The notes below the pieces were generated by a model that worked only from the letters and a program-made list of their open reading frames with translations, did not search any database and was not told the DNA's origin. The translations under genes were made by a program, and so were the position numbers. DNA of 46,064 bases from the NCBI GenBank assembly GCA_001899235.1, contig MKVR01000026.1, forward strand, positions 1 through 46,064, given 5' to 3'. Positions 36,705-45,303 of the stretch are shown piece by piece. Position 1 is the first letter of the stretch. Each line of letters starts with the position of its first letter. The DNA comes from Nitrosospira sp. 56-18. GTDB taxonomy: Bacteria > Pseudomonadota > Gammaproteobacteria > Burkholderiales > Nitrosomonadaceae.

Positions 36705-37163
36705 CTACTTTACCTCAATATGCCTGGCGGTCTTGCCTTCCTTCTTGGGCAGTGTCAGTTCCAGGGTGCCGTTTTCATACCTGGCCTCGGCCCTGGCGTC
36801 ATCCACATCGCTGCTCAACGTAAAGCTGCGGTAGGCTGAGCCTTGCCGGCACTCGCGGCAAATGACCCTTTCACCCTCCTTCTGTTCCTTCTCCTGCCTG
36901 GTCTCCGCACTGATAGAAACGCGGTTGCCATCTATCTGCACCTTCACGTCTTCTCTCTTTACTCCAGGTATCTCCGCTCGCACCGTGTAAGCGGTATCGC
37001 TTTCGCTCAGATCCATCTTGATCGTCGGTGCGTTTTCCATTTCCATGGAAAAAGGACGCATTCCGGTATTTTTGACCCAGTCGAACCAATCATCGATATT
37101 ATAAAATGGGTCAAAACGGGCTATATCGCTCGAAAGCGGGGAGCGGCGTGCAATATTTGCCAT
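36705..37163 (-). CDS. Small heat shock protein (Hsp20/IbpA family)
   Basis: 152 residues from the ATG at 37161-37163 with AAGGAG 6 nt upstream. Holdase that binds unfolding proteins. The alpha-crystallin domain runs from about 46 to 145 (IKMDLSESDTAYTVRAEIPGV... NGTLELTLPKK), followed by a C-terminal I-E-V anchor motif. Unusual: the normal E-R-x-x-G-x-F-x-R stretch reads ICRECRQGSAYRSF, placing a C-x-x-C pair (Cys102, Cys105) in the domain. A sigma-32-like promoter lies upstream. Confidence 0.94.
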   Translation of the reverse strand: MANIARRSPLSSDIARFDPFYNIDDWFDWVKNTGMRPFSMEMENAPTIKMDLSESDTAYTVRAEIPGVKREDVKVQIDGNRVSISAETRQEKEQKEGERVICRECRQGSAYRSFTLSSDVDDARAEARYENGTLELTLPKKEGKTARHIEVK

Positions 37164-37186
37164 GATTTTCTCCTTTAACAATAAGT

Positions 37187-37218
37187 TCTTGGGGAAAGTT
37201 ACCGTCCAATTTCATATA
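37187..37218 (-). promoter_or_regulatory. Candidate heat-shock (sigma-32) promoter of hsp20
   Basis: On the minus strand ATATGAAA (-35, with ATGAAA at 37215-37210) and CCCCAAGA (-10, 37194-37187) are 15 bp apart, 24 bp before the start. Near the RpoH consensus, with a weaker -35 than at clpB. Confidence 0.5.
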
Positions 37219-37253
37219 CAGCGTTTTCATTTCATCTGTTGCCCTGCCTGCTG

Positions 37254-37535
37254 CTATCTGAAGCTGTCATCGCCGGAATCGCCATCCATTTCGCTCCCCA
37301 CTTCCGGTTCTTCGGGAAATTCATCGGATCCGCCACCAAACACGCGGCCCCGCCGTTCGGGATGATAATAAGAAGCGGTAGAGATGACACGATGAGGACT
37401 TCTACGTTCAGTTGCTTCAGACGGAACATGCGGATCAGCCAATCGCGCCGACTCAGCCGCGGCTTGCATAGGCGCGCCGGTTTGGTCCTGAACTTCCGTA
37501 TCGGAAGCGTTTCTTCCGTCTGATGATTTATTCAT
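37254..37535 (-). CDS. Small acidic hydrophilic protein, weakly DUF2934-like
   Basis: 93 residues, no hydrophobic segment. A middle stretch (VISTASYYHPERRGR) recalls the I-x-x-x-A-Y-Y-x-x-E-x-R-G core of DUF2934 proteins; the tail is Asp/Glu/Gly-rich. The AAGGA ribosome site 6 nt before the ATG supports it over the antisense frame. It is 90 bp upstream of hsp20 on the same strand, so probably stress-related. Function unknown. Confidence 0.55.
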   Translation of the reverse strand: MNKSSDGRNASDTEVQDQTGAPMQAAAESARLADPHVPSEATERRSPHRVISTASYYHPERRGRVFGGGSDEFPEEPEVGSEMDGDSGDDSFR

Positions 37536-37731
37536 TTACTTCCTTTATAAGTTATTGATATTCCATGAGGAAACTGGATGAACCAAGGAAATGGAGTTCG
37601 TTCTGAAATTGGTGCATCCCATTTTCTGTGCGATTTTTTCGCAGTCCAGCGGAATTGTTCGTTCGCTAGCTAACATAATCTTTGCTTTTCCGCCAAAATT
37701 ACGAGGTGTATATAAGAGAGGATGAGTCCCG

Positions 37732-38544
37732 TTATCTCGCTTCGCATATTCCGGGACAGTCCGCACCTCCCTGTTCAGGGTCGCAGTTGTCGTTGGGGTC
37801 GTCCACGCAAACCTTGTCGCCGGGACACCTGATTCCCGCGATGCCGTCGCAGGCCTGCCGCTCGCCCTTTTTGCATTCCCCCTGGTACCCGATAGATGCG
37901 CCAGCGGCTGCGGCGCTGCATGCGTTCCCGTAGGTTTTTCCATCGCAGCCGCAAACGGGCTTGAACTCACGGGTACAAATCTCCGGCTTGGTCTTGCATA
38001 CTCCTTGCGCGTCCGGAATCCTGCACTGACCCAGGCCATACCCGCAATACTGTTTTAGATCAGCACAGGTTTTTCCGGCGATTCCCCCACAGACCGCCGG
38101 CGGTCCGGCATCCTCGGAATTCACCGGCTTGCACTGGGATACGAACTCCACATTGAGAAATGTGCCCTTCCTGGGGTGAATGGAACGCAATTGCCGGACG
38201 AAATGATCGAAATCTTTGGGAGCAGCATCAAAGCCCTTTTCTGCGCATACGAACAACCCGCCTTCGATCGGGACCGGGCCGCCTTCGCGGGGACTATAGA
38301 CAAAAACCGAGTCGACGGTCTCGGCGGCGACCGCTCGTCCGATCACCTTGCGGACAGATCGAAGCGCCGCGTTATCCAGTCCTGCGCCGGAATTGCCGAG
38401 CGTGATGTTCACCGCCCTGTTGGCCCGGCTTGCCTGATCTGCCTGGTTCGCTCCGGGGATTGGATCAAGGCGGTCGCTGGCGAAAACGGGCGAGGCCTGA
38501 GCCAGGATGGAGCCGATCAGAAACGCATGAATGATCGTCCTCAT
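37732..38544 (-). CDS. Secreted Kazal-type protease inhibitor domain protein
   Basis: 270 residues from the ATG at 38542-38544, with a strong GGGAGG ribosome site. Signal peptide 1-22 (cut after V-F-A). An N-terminal region (23-140) of unknown fold with two cysteines is followed by a cysteine-rich part: C-G-G-I-A-G-K-T-C (152-160), a Kazal domain (about 183-224; PVCGCDGKTYGNAC, then YQGEC) and a final C-D-G-I-A-G-I-R-C module with VCVDDPNDNCDP. Kazal domains block serine proteases. Export to the periplasm or outside is inferred. A candidate promoter lies at 38644-38671. Confidence 0.88.
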   Translation of the reverse strand: MRTIIHAFLIGSILAQASPVFASDRLDPIPGANQADQASRANRAVNITLGNSGAGLDNAALRSVRKVIGRAVAAETVDSVFVYSPREGGPVPIEGGLFVCAEKGFDAAPKDFDHFVRQLRSIHPRKGTFLNVEFVSQCKPVNSEDAGPPAVCGGIAGKTCADLKQYCGYGLGQCRIPDAQGVCKTKPEICTREFKPVCGCDGKTYGNACSAAAAGASIGYQGECKKGERQACDGIAGIRCPGDKVCVDDPNDNCDPEQGGADCPGICEAR

Positions 38545-38854
38545 TTGTCCTCCCATATATAGACGCAGGAATGTAAAGGGGCGAGCCGCTGATGGACTCC
38601 ATGCGCTGGTTCCTGGATTTCCAGATGGAACCGGCCATAATTCTTTATAGCAAAGAAGATGGGAATGTAAAGACGCTATCTGGCTGTTTCGATTGCTTCG
38701 ATTACGCCATTGGCAAAAAAATCCGGAGAGGATCAAGAAACCCGCCGTTCAAGAAAACGTGAATCCTCATGCGGGATGCACCTTTTTTTCTTATAGCTTT
38801 TTTGCTTCTTATCGGATGCAAATGCCGACAGCGCCGTGGATCATTCAGAGGTCC
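38545..38854. other. Intergenic region upstream of the Kazal-domain gene
   Basis: 310 bp. Contains only the candidate promoter at 38644-38671. Nothing else is seen. Confidence 0.5.
38644..38671 (-). promoter_or_regulatory. Candidate sigma-70 promoter of the Kazal-domain gene
   Basis: On the minus strand TTTACA (38671-38666, 5/6) and TATAAA (38649-38644, 5/6) are 16 bp apart, about 100 bp before the start. Confidence 0.45.
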
Positions 38855-40264
38855 CTAAAGCCCCGATGGATAGGTCTCATCCATTTCTCCCGGCTTCCTG
38901 CGGATATGGGCCAGTAACGGGATGACCGCCTCCGTATCATCGATATGGATCATGAAGTCGAACTGCCGCGGCAGCGACGAATGAAAGTAGTGGCTTATAC
39001 GTTCGGTTTCCGGCCGATAGATCACGCCGATGGCGCGCTGCAGGCGCTCTTGCCTCAGCACGTCGACTGCTTCATTTTCAACTGTCAGATCGAGGTAGAA
39101 GGATTTTTTCTCAAGCCGGGAAAACAACTCTTCGTAACTCCCGGGCAGGGGTGCACGTATGGTTTTGGTTCTGGACGGAGTGTCCCAATCCGTCGCTGCA
39201 GTAACCGTGCCGCGGCTGGTGGAAAAGCCGATGCGTAAACCGCTGCGGCCATATTTTTCAGTAACCAGTTGCCCGATATTGATTTCTCCGCGCCGCCCCA
39301 TATCCGTTGCGGCCGCATTGCCCAGATGAGAGTTGTGTGCCCAGACAACCAGCCGCGGCTCCCGTTCCAGCCGTGTTTCCAGATGGGCGGACAGTTTTTC
39401 CAATGTCTCGAACATATGCCGATCCCTGAGATTCCAGGTATTGGGGCGCCCCCGGAACATAGCCCGGTAGTATTCCTCCGCGTTCCTTACCAGCTCGGCA
39501 TTCTGTTGAGCTGAAAAATAATCGTTTCCGGCAAACGGATCGTCCCTTCCTATATACACACGCGCTTTTTGCTGCAACCGTACGAGCTGGTCGATGACCT
39601 CCTGCTCGCAGGAATCCCATCTGCCAGATGCGATGGCATAGCCATATGCCTGCGGATTGTTGATGAACTGGCCAAAGCAGGCGTAGCGCTCACGCGCCGC
39701 GGAAGCTTCTTCGGGGTCGATTTTGTCGAGATACTCCAGAACCGCGGCCATGGAAGTCGTCATGCTATACAGATCCAGCCCGTAGAAGCCCACGGGCTCC
39801 TGCTCTCCGCGCTGGATTTTTTCCTTTTTCTGCCCGCTGTATTGGGTAAATGAACCGCTCCCCAGGTTATAGTCGTGGAGCCATTCGACGAAAGCAAGAA
39901 CCTCGGTATTGCGCCACATCCAGGTAGGAAACCGTTGAAAACCAGACAGGGCACCGTCCGCAGCCAGGTCATCCGAACGACCGGAAACGAAGTCATTCAC
40001 GCGGTATGCATCCGGCCAGTCAGCTTCAACAGCTACCGCATCGAACTCCTCTTCGACTATCAGGTGCCGGGTAACTTCGGCCCGAATGCGGTAGAACTCC
40101 GCTGTACCGTGGCTCGCTTCTCCAATCAGGACGAAGCGTTTTCCTCGCGCCTGGCCAAGCATGGTTTCGATCAGCGCATCCTGGTTGCCCGCCGCGAGCC
40201 CTAAAGGTTGGGCATGTTTTTCCACCACCTCAGCCAGGCGTTGCTCCGAAATGATACTGTGCAT
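38855..40264 (-). CDS. Erythromycin esterase-like protein
   Basis: 469 residues. Family marks: GEASHGTAEFY with Glu49 and His52, the VAVEADWPDAYRVN strand, the RGRPNTWNLRDRHM segment and V-V-W-A-H-N-S-H-L-G-N. EreA/EreB members open macrolide lactones, but most chromosomal members of this broad family, especially in stress clusters, have no proven substrate, so resistance should not be assumed. Its ATG is one base after the stop of the upstream hydrolase gene, so the pair is translated together. Confidence 0.9.
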   Translation of the reverse strand: MHSIISEQRLAEVVEKHAQPLGLAAGNQDALIETMLGQARGKRFVLIGEASHGTAEFYRIRAEVTRHLIVEEEFDAVAVEADWPDAYRVNDFVSGRSDDLAADGALSGFQRFPTWMWRNTEVLAFVEWLHDYNLGSGSFTQYSGQKKEKIQRGEQEPVGFYGLDLYSMTTSMAAVLEYLDKIDPEEASAARERYACFGQFINNPQAYGYAIASGRWDSCEQEVIDQLVRLQQKARVYIGRDDPFAGNDYFSAQQNAELVRNAEEYYRAMFRGRPNTWNLRDRHMFETLEKLSAHLETRLEREPRLVVWAHNSHLGNAAATDMGRRGEINIGQLVTEKYGRSGLRIGFSTSRGTVTAATDWDTPSRTKTIRAPLPGSYEELFSRLEKKSFYLDLTVENEAVDVLRQERLQRAIGVIYRPETERISHYFHSSLPRQFDFMIHIDDTEAVIPLLAHIRRKPGEMDETYPSGL

Positions 40265-40276
40265 TTCAGCGCTTCC
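40265..40276 (-). mobile_element. Possible miniature element tip, copy G
   Basis: The complement is GGAAGCGCTGAA, 12 bp identical to the element end, preceded by ATAG (40277-40280). It codes for the last residues (Gly-Lys-Arg) and TGA stop of the hydrolase gene. Twelve bases may be chance, though the same Gly-Lys-Arg-stop ending occurs at the EAL gene. Confidence 0.35.
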
Positions 40277-40961
40277 CTATGGGTGCGCTGCAGTGATCGC
40301 AAAACCATTCTGCGGCCAGAAGAGCAGCTGCCTCCAGCGTTCCCGGCTCCTCGAACAGATGCGTGGCATTTGGGACGATTTCCAGCGTGGATTCGGCATT
40401 GAGGCGGGAGAGCGCCGATCTATTCAACTCCAGCACCTGGGGATCGTTCTCCCCGACAATAAGCAGCACCGGCGCCATGACTTGTGGCAAATAATTCTCC
40501 GCCAGGTCCGGGCGCCCACCCCGCGAGACCACAGCCATGATATCGTGAGGGCTGCGGGCAGCCGCGATCAAGGCCGCCCCAGCTCCCGTGCTGGCGCCAA
40601 ACCAGCCGATATTTAAATGCCTGGTTTGCGGTTGGCGCTGCAGCCACGCCCCAATGTCGATCAACCTGTCCGCCAGCATGGGAATATCGAAGCGCAAATG
40701 CCGCGTCCGCAAATCGATCATCTCTTCCTCGGATGTGAGAAGATCGGCAAGCAGCGTCGCGAACTGATATTCATTCAGCGTTTCCGCCACATAGCGATTC
40801 CGGCCGCTATGCCTGCTGCTGCCGCTGCCATGGGCAAAGGCGACAAGGCCTTTCGCGTTGGACGGTATCGCAAGATCCGCATCCAGAACCACGCCTCCCG
40901 CTGGAATACGAACGGGAATGGATTTCAACTCTCCGCCTCCTTCCCGTGCGGCATCTGTCAT
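40266..40961 (-). CDS. Alpha/beta hydrolase, dienelactone-hydrolase-like
   Basis: 231 residues. Nucleophile elbow GASTGAG with Ser124, acid Asp173 in VGENDPQV and His201 in NATHLFEEPG complete the triad; AFAHGSGSSRHS supplies the oxyanion loop. In other bacteria this type is found alone or fused to a phosphoribosyltransferase next to erythromycin-esterase-like genes, as here. Substrate unknown. One base separates its stop from the next start. Confidence 0.87.
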   Translation of the reverse strand: MTDAAREGGGELKSIPVRIPAGGVVLDADLAIPSNAKGLVAFAHGSGSSRHSGRNRYVAETLNEYQFATLLADLLTSEEEMIDLRTRHLRFDIPMLADRLIDIGAWLQRQPQTRHLNIGWFGASTGAGAALIAAARSPHDIMAVVSRGGRPDLAENYLPQVMAPVLLIVGENDPQVLELNRSALSRLNAESTLEIVPNATHLFEEPGTLEAAALLAAEWFCDHCSAPIGKR

Positions 40962-41273
40962 GTTGGAACCCTTTTCTTACAATGGCTTGGACCCTGCTTC
41001 GACTGGGAAAACCAAAAACCTGATACCTTCCGCCTGTTTCTCCGGAAGCGTCTTTCATTTTTAACCGGCTTTATCCTGCTGCTTCTGTGCGATTCCGTAC
41101 ATAGCCACCCTGGTATTCGGGAGATTTTCTCCGCTACCCCGGAACGGCAAATTGCGCCCCTGCGGGTTGTATGGTAGATTTTTGGCTAATCCGGGGTAAT
41201 GCTCTCTACCGCCACTCCTCGATCAAAAGAAAGAAGCAATAACAAATAAGCAACAAATGGGCGATCTGACAGC
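40962..41273. other. Divergent intergenic region
   Basis: 312 bp between the alpha/beta hydrolase and the methyltransferase. No supported gene, repeat or clear promoter pair. Confidence 0.45.
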
Positions 41274-42473
41274 ATGACGGACCCGATTGAAAGAGCTCCT
41301 CTCAGCAGGCATGACGAGAAAGAAGCGCCATCTGCGCGTTTTGAACCTGCCGGGTTCACGCATGAGGCAGCATCGACTCTCTCATCGATCCTCAGGAATG
41401 CCGAATATGAATGCGCCAAACGCATTCCGCAGTCCGGCGGAAACCGCTGGTATTCAGAGCCCATCCGTCTCGCCACCTACGCTGCTGGAGGGGTCAATTG
41501 CTGGAAAGAGTCGCCATGCCAGAACCTCTATTCCGGCATGCTGGAACGCAGCAAAGGTCTCGCCCCCGTCATGCTTTTCGATCTGTTTTTCTTTCATCGA
41601 AGCGTTGCGCGCGACCGGATCACCCAGGTCATTGCTGAAGATGAACTGAAGATTCTGGAGGAAGCCGGCGTCCTCCACATTACCGGGGACGACGTGGCGT
41701 CAAAGGTTCGATGCTATCCGGTGGGGGAACTGTATTTCCTTTGCGACCCTTCCAGGGACAAATCGGATTTTGTCTATATCGGATGGGACTCCGACCTGAT
41801 GGTCGATATCGCCGCAAAATATTCCAAGGGTCGCCGCTTTTCTCGATCGCTCGACCTGTGCACGGGAAGCGGCGTGCAGGGAATCTGTCTCTCGCGCCAG
41901 GCGGAAGAAGCAATCTGTGCGGATATCAATCCGCGAGCTCTCGCAATGGTCCAGGCAAATGCCCGCCTCAACAAGATCCGGAACGTCAACACGATACATA
42001 GCGACCTCTTCTCCAGCATTCCGGGGCGCTTCGATTGCATTACCGCCAATACGCCATATGTTCCACATCCGGAAGGAGCGCAATTGCCCATAGGCGGGGG
42101 AGATATCGGCATCGAGTTCACCATTCGGCTGCTGCTGGAACTACCGGAGAGATTGACTGATAACGGAATGGCCGTGATTTACACCAGCGATCCCATCGTT
42201 CATGGAAAGCGGCGGCTGATCAGCCGGGTCACGTCCGAATTGGGGCACCTGCCTTTCCGTATCATACTGATACCCCTGTTTACCAATAATTACCCGATGA
42301 CACGGCCCATGCAGGAGCACTACGACCGGCTCGGACTGAGCGGGTATGATGATTGCATACTTGTCATAGAGCGCAGCAACAAATATACGGTAGAACAGCA
42401 CCAGAACGACTGGCTGCACTACTACCGCACGCGTATGGATGCCTGGCTGGATTGGCGCCGGCGCGCGAACTAG
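41274..42473 (+). CDS. Class I SAM-dependent methyltransferase (HemK/PrmC-like core)
   Basis: 399 residues. A poorly conserved N-terminal domain (1-185) precedes a Rossmann methyltransferase core with motif I DLCTGSGVQGI (194-204), the acidic ADINPRAL strand and motif IV NTPY (259-262), a variant of the N-P-P-Y motif that methylates planar nitrogens in proteins, RNA or DNA. The substrate is unknown. The TAG stop is part of the CTAG target of miniature element F. It stands alone. Confidence 0.82.
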   Translation: MTDPIERAPLSRHDEKEAPSARFEPAGFTHEAASTLSSILRNAEYECAKRIPQSGGNRWYSEPIRLATYAAGGVNCWKESPCQNLYSGMLERSKGLAPVMLFDLFFFHRSVARDRITQVIAEDELKILEEAGVLHITGDDVASKVRCYPVGELYFLCDPSRDKSDFVYIGWDSDLMVDIAAKYSKGRRFSRSLDLCTGSGVQGICLSRQAEEAICADINPRALAMVQANARLNKIRNVNTIHSDLFSSIPGRFDCITANTPYVPHPEGAQLPIGGGDIGIEFTIRLLLELPERLTDNGMAVIYTSDPIVHGKRRLISRVTSELGHLPFRIILIPLFTNNYPMTRPMQEHYDRLGLSGYDDCILVIERSNKYTVEQHQNDWLHYYRTRMDAWLDWRRRAN

Positions 42474-42744
42474 GGAAGCGCTGAATAAGTCTCCGCTGGC
42501 GCGGCGGCGGCTTTGCTGGATGGGATGCGCGAAAGGCGACGACGCGAATGGTGCGGCCGCACAGGGCGGAGCAGTTTCTTCCAGAGGAAGATGCGACCCC
42601 GCAGCGGGCTGCTGGCGCCCCATGTATGCTTTGGCGCGCTCTGGCATCCCCTCCGCCGCCCGATCCCCGCTTCGCGGGGCCCCTCGGGCCACGCTCCGGG
42701 GCGCTCCTTCGCCAGGAGCCTGACAAGGCAGACCACCCGCTTCC
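42474..42744 (+). mobile_element. Miniature IS5-like element, copy F, with CTAG target duplication
   Basis: 271 bp. Left end GGAAGCGCTGAATAAGTC; the right end keeps only GCTTCC. Direct repeats CTAG at 42470-42473 and 42745-42748. The first CTAG carries the methyltransferase stop codon. The inside matches copy E (middle module) and the GAGCCTGACAAGGCAGACC stretch of copy A. No transposase gene. After it, 42749-42825 holds nothing recognised. Confidence 0.8.
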
Positions 42745-42825
42745 CTAGCAGCCAGATTTTCACCTCGATTCTTCAAGTCCGGCAGGGCGCTAGCGCCTGT
42801 TGACACTTGTTGCGCGCCCGCCTGC

Positions 42826-43998
42826 TCAGGCTTCGTCCGGTTCCGGGTCCTCGGTCAGACCCGCCTTCCGGTTTCCACTCAATGGAATGAAAACGTTCGC
42901 TGGAACACTGGCGGGGATTTTTGGCGTCGGACAGGAGACATCTGCATTTTGTGCCCGGTGGCGCAGGGCATGATCCATCAGCACCAGCGCCAGCATCGCC
43001 TCGGCGATGGGCGTTGCACGAATGCCGACGCAGGGATCATGTCTGCCATGGGTCTCGACCACTACCGGCCTGCCGCTCTTGTCTACGGACCGGCGGCCCA
43101 GCCGGATGCTGGAAGTCGGCTTGACAGCGATATTCACCACGATGTCCTGCCCCGTGGAAATGCCGCCGAGGATGCCTCCCGCATTATTGCTCAGAAATCC
43201 TTCCGGCGTGATCTCATCCGAATGCTCGGTGCCTTTTTGCGCGACAGCGGCAAAACCCGCGCCGATCTCGACACCCTTGACTGCATTGATGCTCATCATC
43301 GCGTAGGCGATCTCCGCGTCCAGCCGGTCATACACCGGCTCGCCCCAGCCTACGGGCACGCCCTCCGCCACTGCGGTGATCTTCGCCCCGACAGACTCGC
43401 CTGACTTCCGCAGCTTGTCCATGAATTCTTCCAGGACAGGCACGATAGCAGCATCCGCCGCGAAGAACGGGTTCCGGCTGACCTCGGCCCACTGCCCGAA
43501 TGGCGCCGCTATCGGCCCAAGTTGCGCCATGTAGCCGCGTATCCGCACGCCATGATTTTCCAGCAGCCATTTTCGGGCAATGGCGCCTGCCGCAACCCGC
43601 ACCGCCGTTTCCCTCGCGGAGGATCGGCCGCCGCCGCGGTAGTCGCGTATCCCGTACTTCTGCCAGTAGACATAGTCTGCATGCCCCGGCCGGAACGTAT
43701 CCATGATCTTGCTGTAATCCTGGCTCCGCTGATCGTGGTTGCGGATCAACAGCGCAATGGGCGTGCCAGTGGTTCGGCCTTCAAATACCCCGGAAAGGAT
43801 TTCCACCGTGTCCGGTTCGCGCCGCTGGGTTACATAACGCGAAGTGCCCGGACGGCGCCGGTCCAGGTCCTGCTGGATATCTTCGGCGGACAATTCCATC
43901 CCCGGAGGGCAACCGTCGACCACGCAGCCGATAGCCGGGCCGTGGGATTCGCCGAAAGAAGTCACGCAAAAAAGCTTGCCGAGCGTATTTCCAGACAC
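42826..43998 (-). CDS. aroC: Chorismate synthase
   Basis: Makes chorismate from 5-enolpyruvylshikimate-3-phosphate using reduced FMN, the last shared step to aromatic amino acids. I choose the GTG at 43996-43998 because the family opens [20 protein letters not shown]. It gives 390 residues; an ATG at 44035-44037 with AAGGGG close upstream is the alternative. Signatures: [53 protein letters not shown] and [14 protein letters not shown]. The C-terminal tail is some 25-30 residues longer than usual and Pro/Glu-rich. Confidence 0.94.
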   Translation of the reverse strand: MSGNTLGKLFCVTSFGESHGPAIGCVVDGCPPGMELSAEDIQQDLDRRRPGTSRYVTQRREPDTVEILSGVFEGRTTGTPIALLIRNHDQRSQDYSKIMDTFRPGHADYVYWQKYGIRDYRGGGRSSARETAVRVAAGAIARKWLLENHGVRIRGYMAQLGPIAAPFGQWAEVSRNPFFAADAAIVPVLEEFMDKLRKSGESVGAKITAVAEGVPVGWGEPVYDRLDAEIAYAMMSINAVKGVEIGAGFAAVAQKGTEHSDEITPEGFLSNNAGGILGGISTGQDIVVNIAVKPTSSIRLGRRSVDKSGRPVVVETHGRHDPCVGIRATPIAEAMLALVLMDHALRHRAQNADVSCPTPKIPASVPANVFIPLSGNRKAGLTEDPEPDEA

Positions 43999-44154
43999 GT
44001 TATTTGTCTCGCCAGATCGATACCTGAAGTTTAACATATCCCCTTCCGCAACCCGCATCCGCAGGGGTGGCAAGCGCGCGGGAATCGCATCGGCAGACAG
44101 CCTCGACCGGAGGCCGCGCATCCTTTTCTATCTGGACAAGCATATGAAAATATC

Positions 44155-45156
44155 ATGAGAGCCATATTGATGAATGCGCCTGGCGGGCCGGAAGTGCTGG
44201 CCGTCGCCGATGTTCCGGCGCCGGTGATTTCCACGCCGTCCGGCGTACTGGTGAAAAACCATGCCGCCGGAATCAATCCGATAGATACGAAAGTGCGCAA
44301 GCGCAATATGTATTATCCGGAGAAGCTGCCTGCCATTCTGGGCTGTGATGGCGCGGGGGTGGTGGAGGCAACCGGAAGCGCGGTTACCCGCGTACGCCGG
44401 GGAGACGAAGTGTTCTTTTTCAACAATGGCCTGGGCTATCCGCCAGGAACGTATGCCGAATATGCGGTGGTGGACGAAGACTATCTGGCATTGAAGCCGC
44501 GCAATATCTCCATGGTGGAAGCTGCAGCCTTGCCGCTCGCGCTCATCACCGCCTGGGAAGCGCTGGTAATCCGCGGCGACCTGAAAGAAGGCCAGTCGGT
44601 GCTGATCCACGCGGGCGCGGGCGGCGTCGGCCACATCGCCATACAGCTTGCCCGTTATTTCGACGCGGTGATCGCCACCACCGTTTCAAGTCCCCTCAAG
44701 GCAGAGCTGGCGCGATCCCTGGGCGCAGAACTGATCATCGACTATACCAGGGAGGATTTTGCCGCAGCCGCGTTGAACTGGACTGGAGGCCTGGGGGCAA
44801 GGCTCGTGGTGGATACCGTCGGCGGCGACACCTTCTGCAAATCCTTCGCCGCGACGCGGCTGTACGGCCGCGTGGTGACGCTGCTTTCCACCGCCTGTGA
44901 AATCGATTGCATCAATACCGCGCGACTGCGCAACCTGAGTATCGGCTATGTGCAAATGACGGCCCCGCTCTATTTCGGAGTGCACCTCGCACGCCTGGCG
45001 CAGACGCGCATACTGGAACGCGGTGCGAAACTGGTCGAACAAGGGTTGCTCAAGGTGCACGTCGATCGCGTTCTGCCACTGCAAGAAGCAGCCGAGGCGC
45101 ACCGTTTGATCGAGTCAGGCCATGCCAGGGGCAAGATCGTGCTGAAAATCGAATGA
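44155..45156 (+). CDS. Quinone oxidoreductase-like zinc-type alcohol dehydrogenase family protein
   Basis: 333 residues of the MDR superfamily. GroES-like N-terminal domain with AAGINPIDTKVRKR and GCDGAGVVEATG; Rossmann domain with HAGAGGVGHIAIQLA for NADPH; C-terminal HARGKIVLKIE. Structural zinc cysteines are absent, as in quinone oxidoreductases. It would reduce quinones or enones; the substrate is unknown. Divergent from aroC. A 7 bp inverted repeat (45153-45159 with 45168-45174) covers its stop codon, without a T-run. Confidence 0.88.
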   Translation: MRAILMNAPGGPEVLAVADVPAPVISTPSGVLVKNHAAGINPIDTKVRKRNMYYPEKLPAILGCDGAGVVEATGSAVTRVRRGDEVFFFNNGLGYPPGTYAEYAVVDEDYLALKPRNISMVEAAALPLALITAWEALVIRGDLKEGQSVLIHAGAGGVGHIAIQLARYFDAVIATTVSSPLKAELARSLGAELIIDYTREDFAAAALNWTGGLGARLVVDTVGGDTFCKSFAATRLYGRVVTLLSTACEIDCINTARLRNLSIGYVQMTAPLYFGVHLARLAQTRILERGAKLVEQGLLKVHVDRVLPLQEAAEAHRLIESGHARGKIVLKIE

Positions 45157-45232
45157 GAAAGCCGCCATTCTCATGCTTCGAAGCGATGCGACTGCTTTAT
45201 TCTCTCCCCGATGGGTCTTGGGGAATTCTCAA

Positions 45233-45262
45233 GGAAGCGCTGAACAAATCCTCGCTGGATAT
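45233..45262 (+). mobile_element. Miniature element end fragment, copy H
   Basis: GGAAGCGCTGAACAAATCCTCGCTGG matches the family's left end, preceded by TCAA (45229-45232). There is no right end before the peptidase gene. It lies between two convergent genes. Confidence 0.65.
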
Positions 45263-45303
45263 GTTGCGAGTCCGATATCGGCGGAAAAAAAGATCGAGAG
45301 GAC

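Noticed and set aside
38855-40264. Macrolide resistance from the erythromycin-esterase-like gene
   Set aside because: The family is broad and the stress-cluster setting argues for another substrate; resistance cannot be claimed from the motifs.
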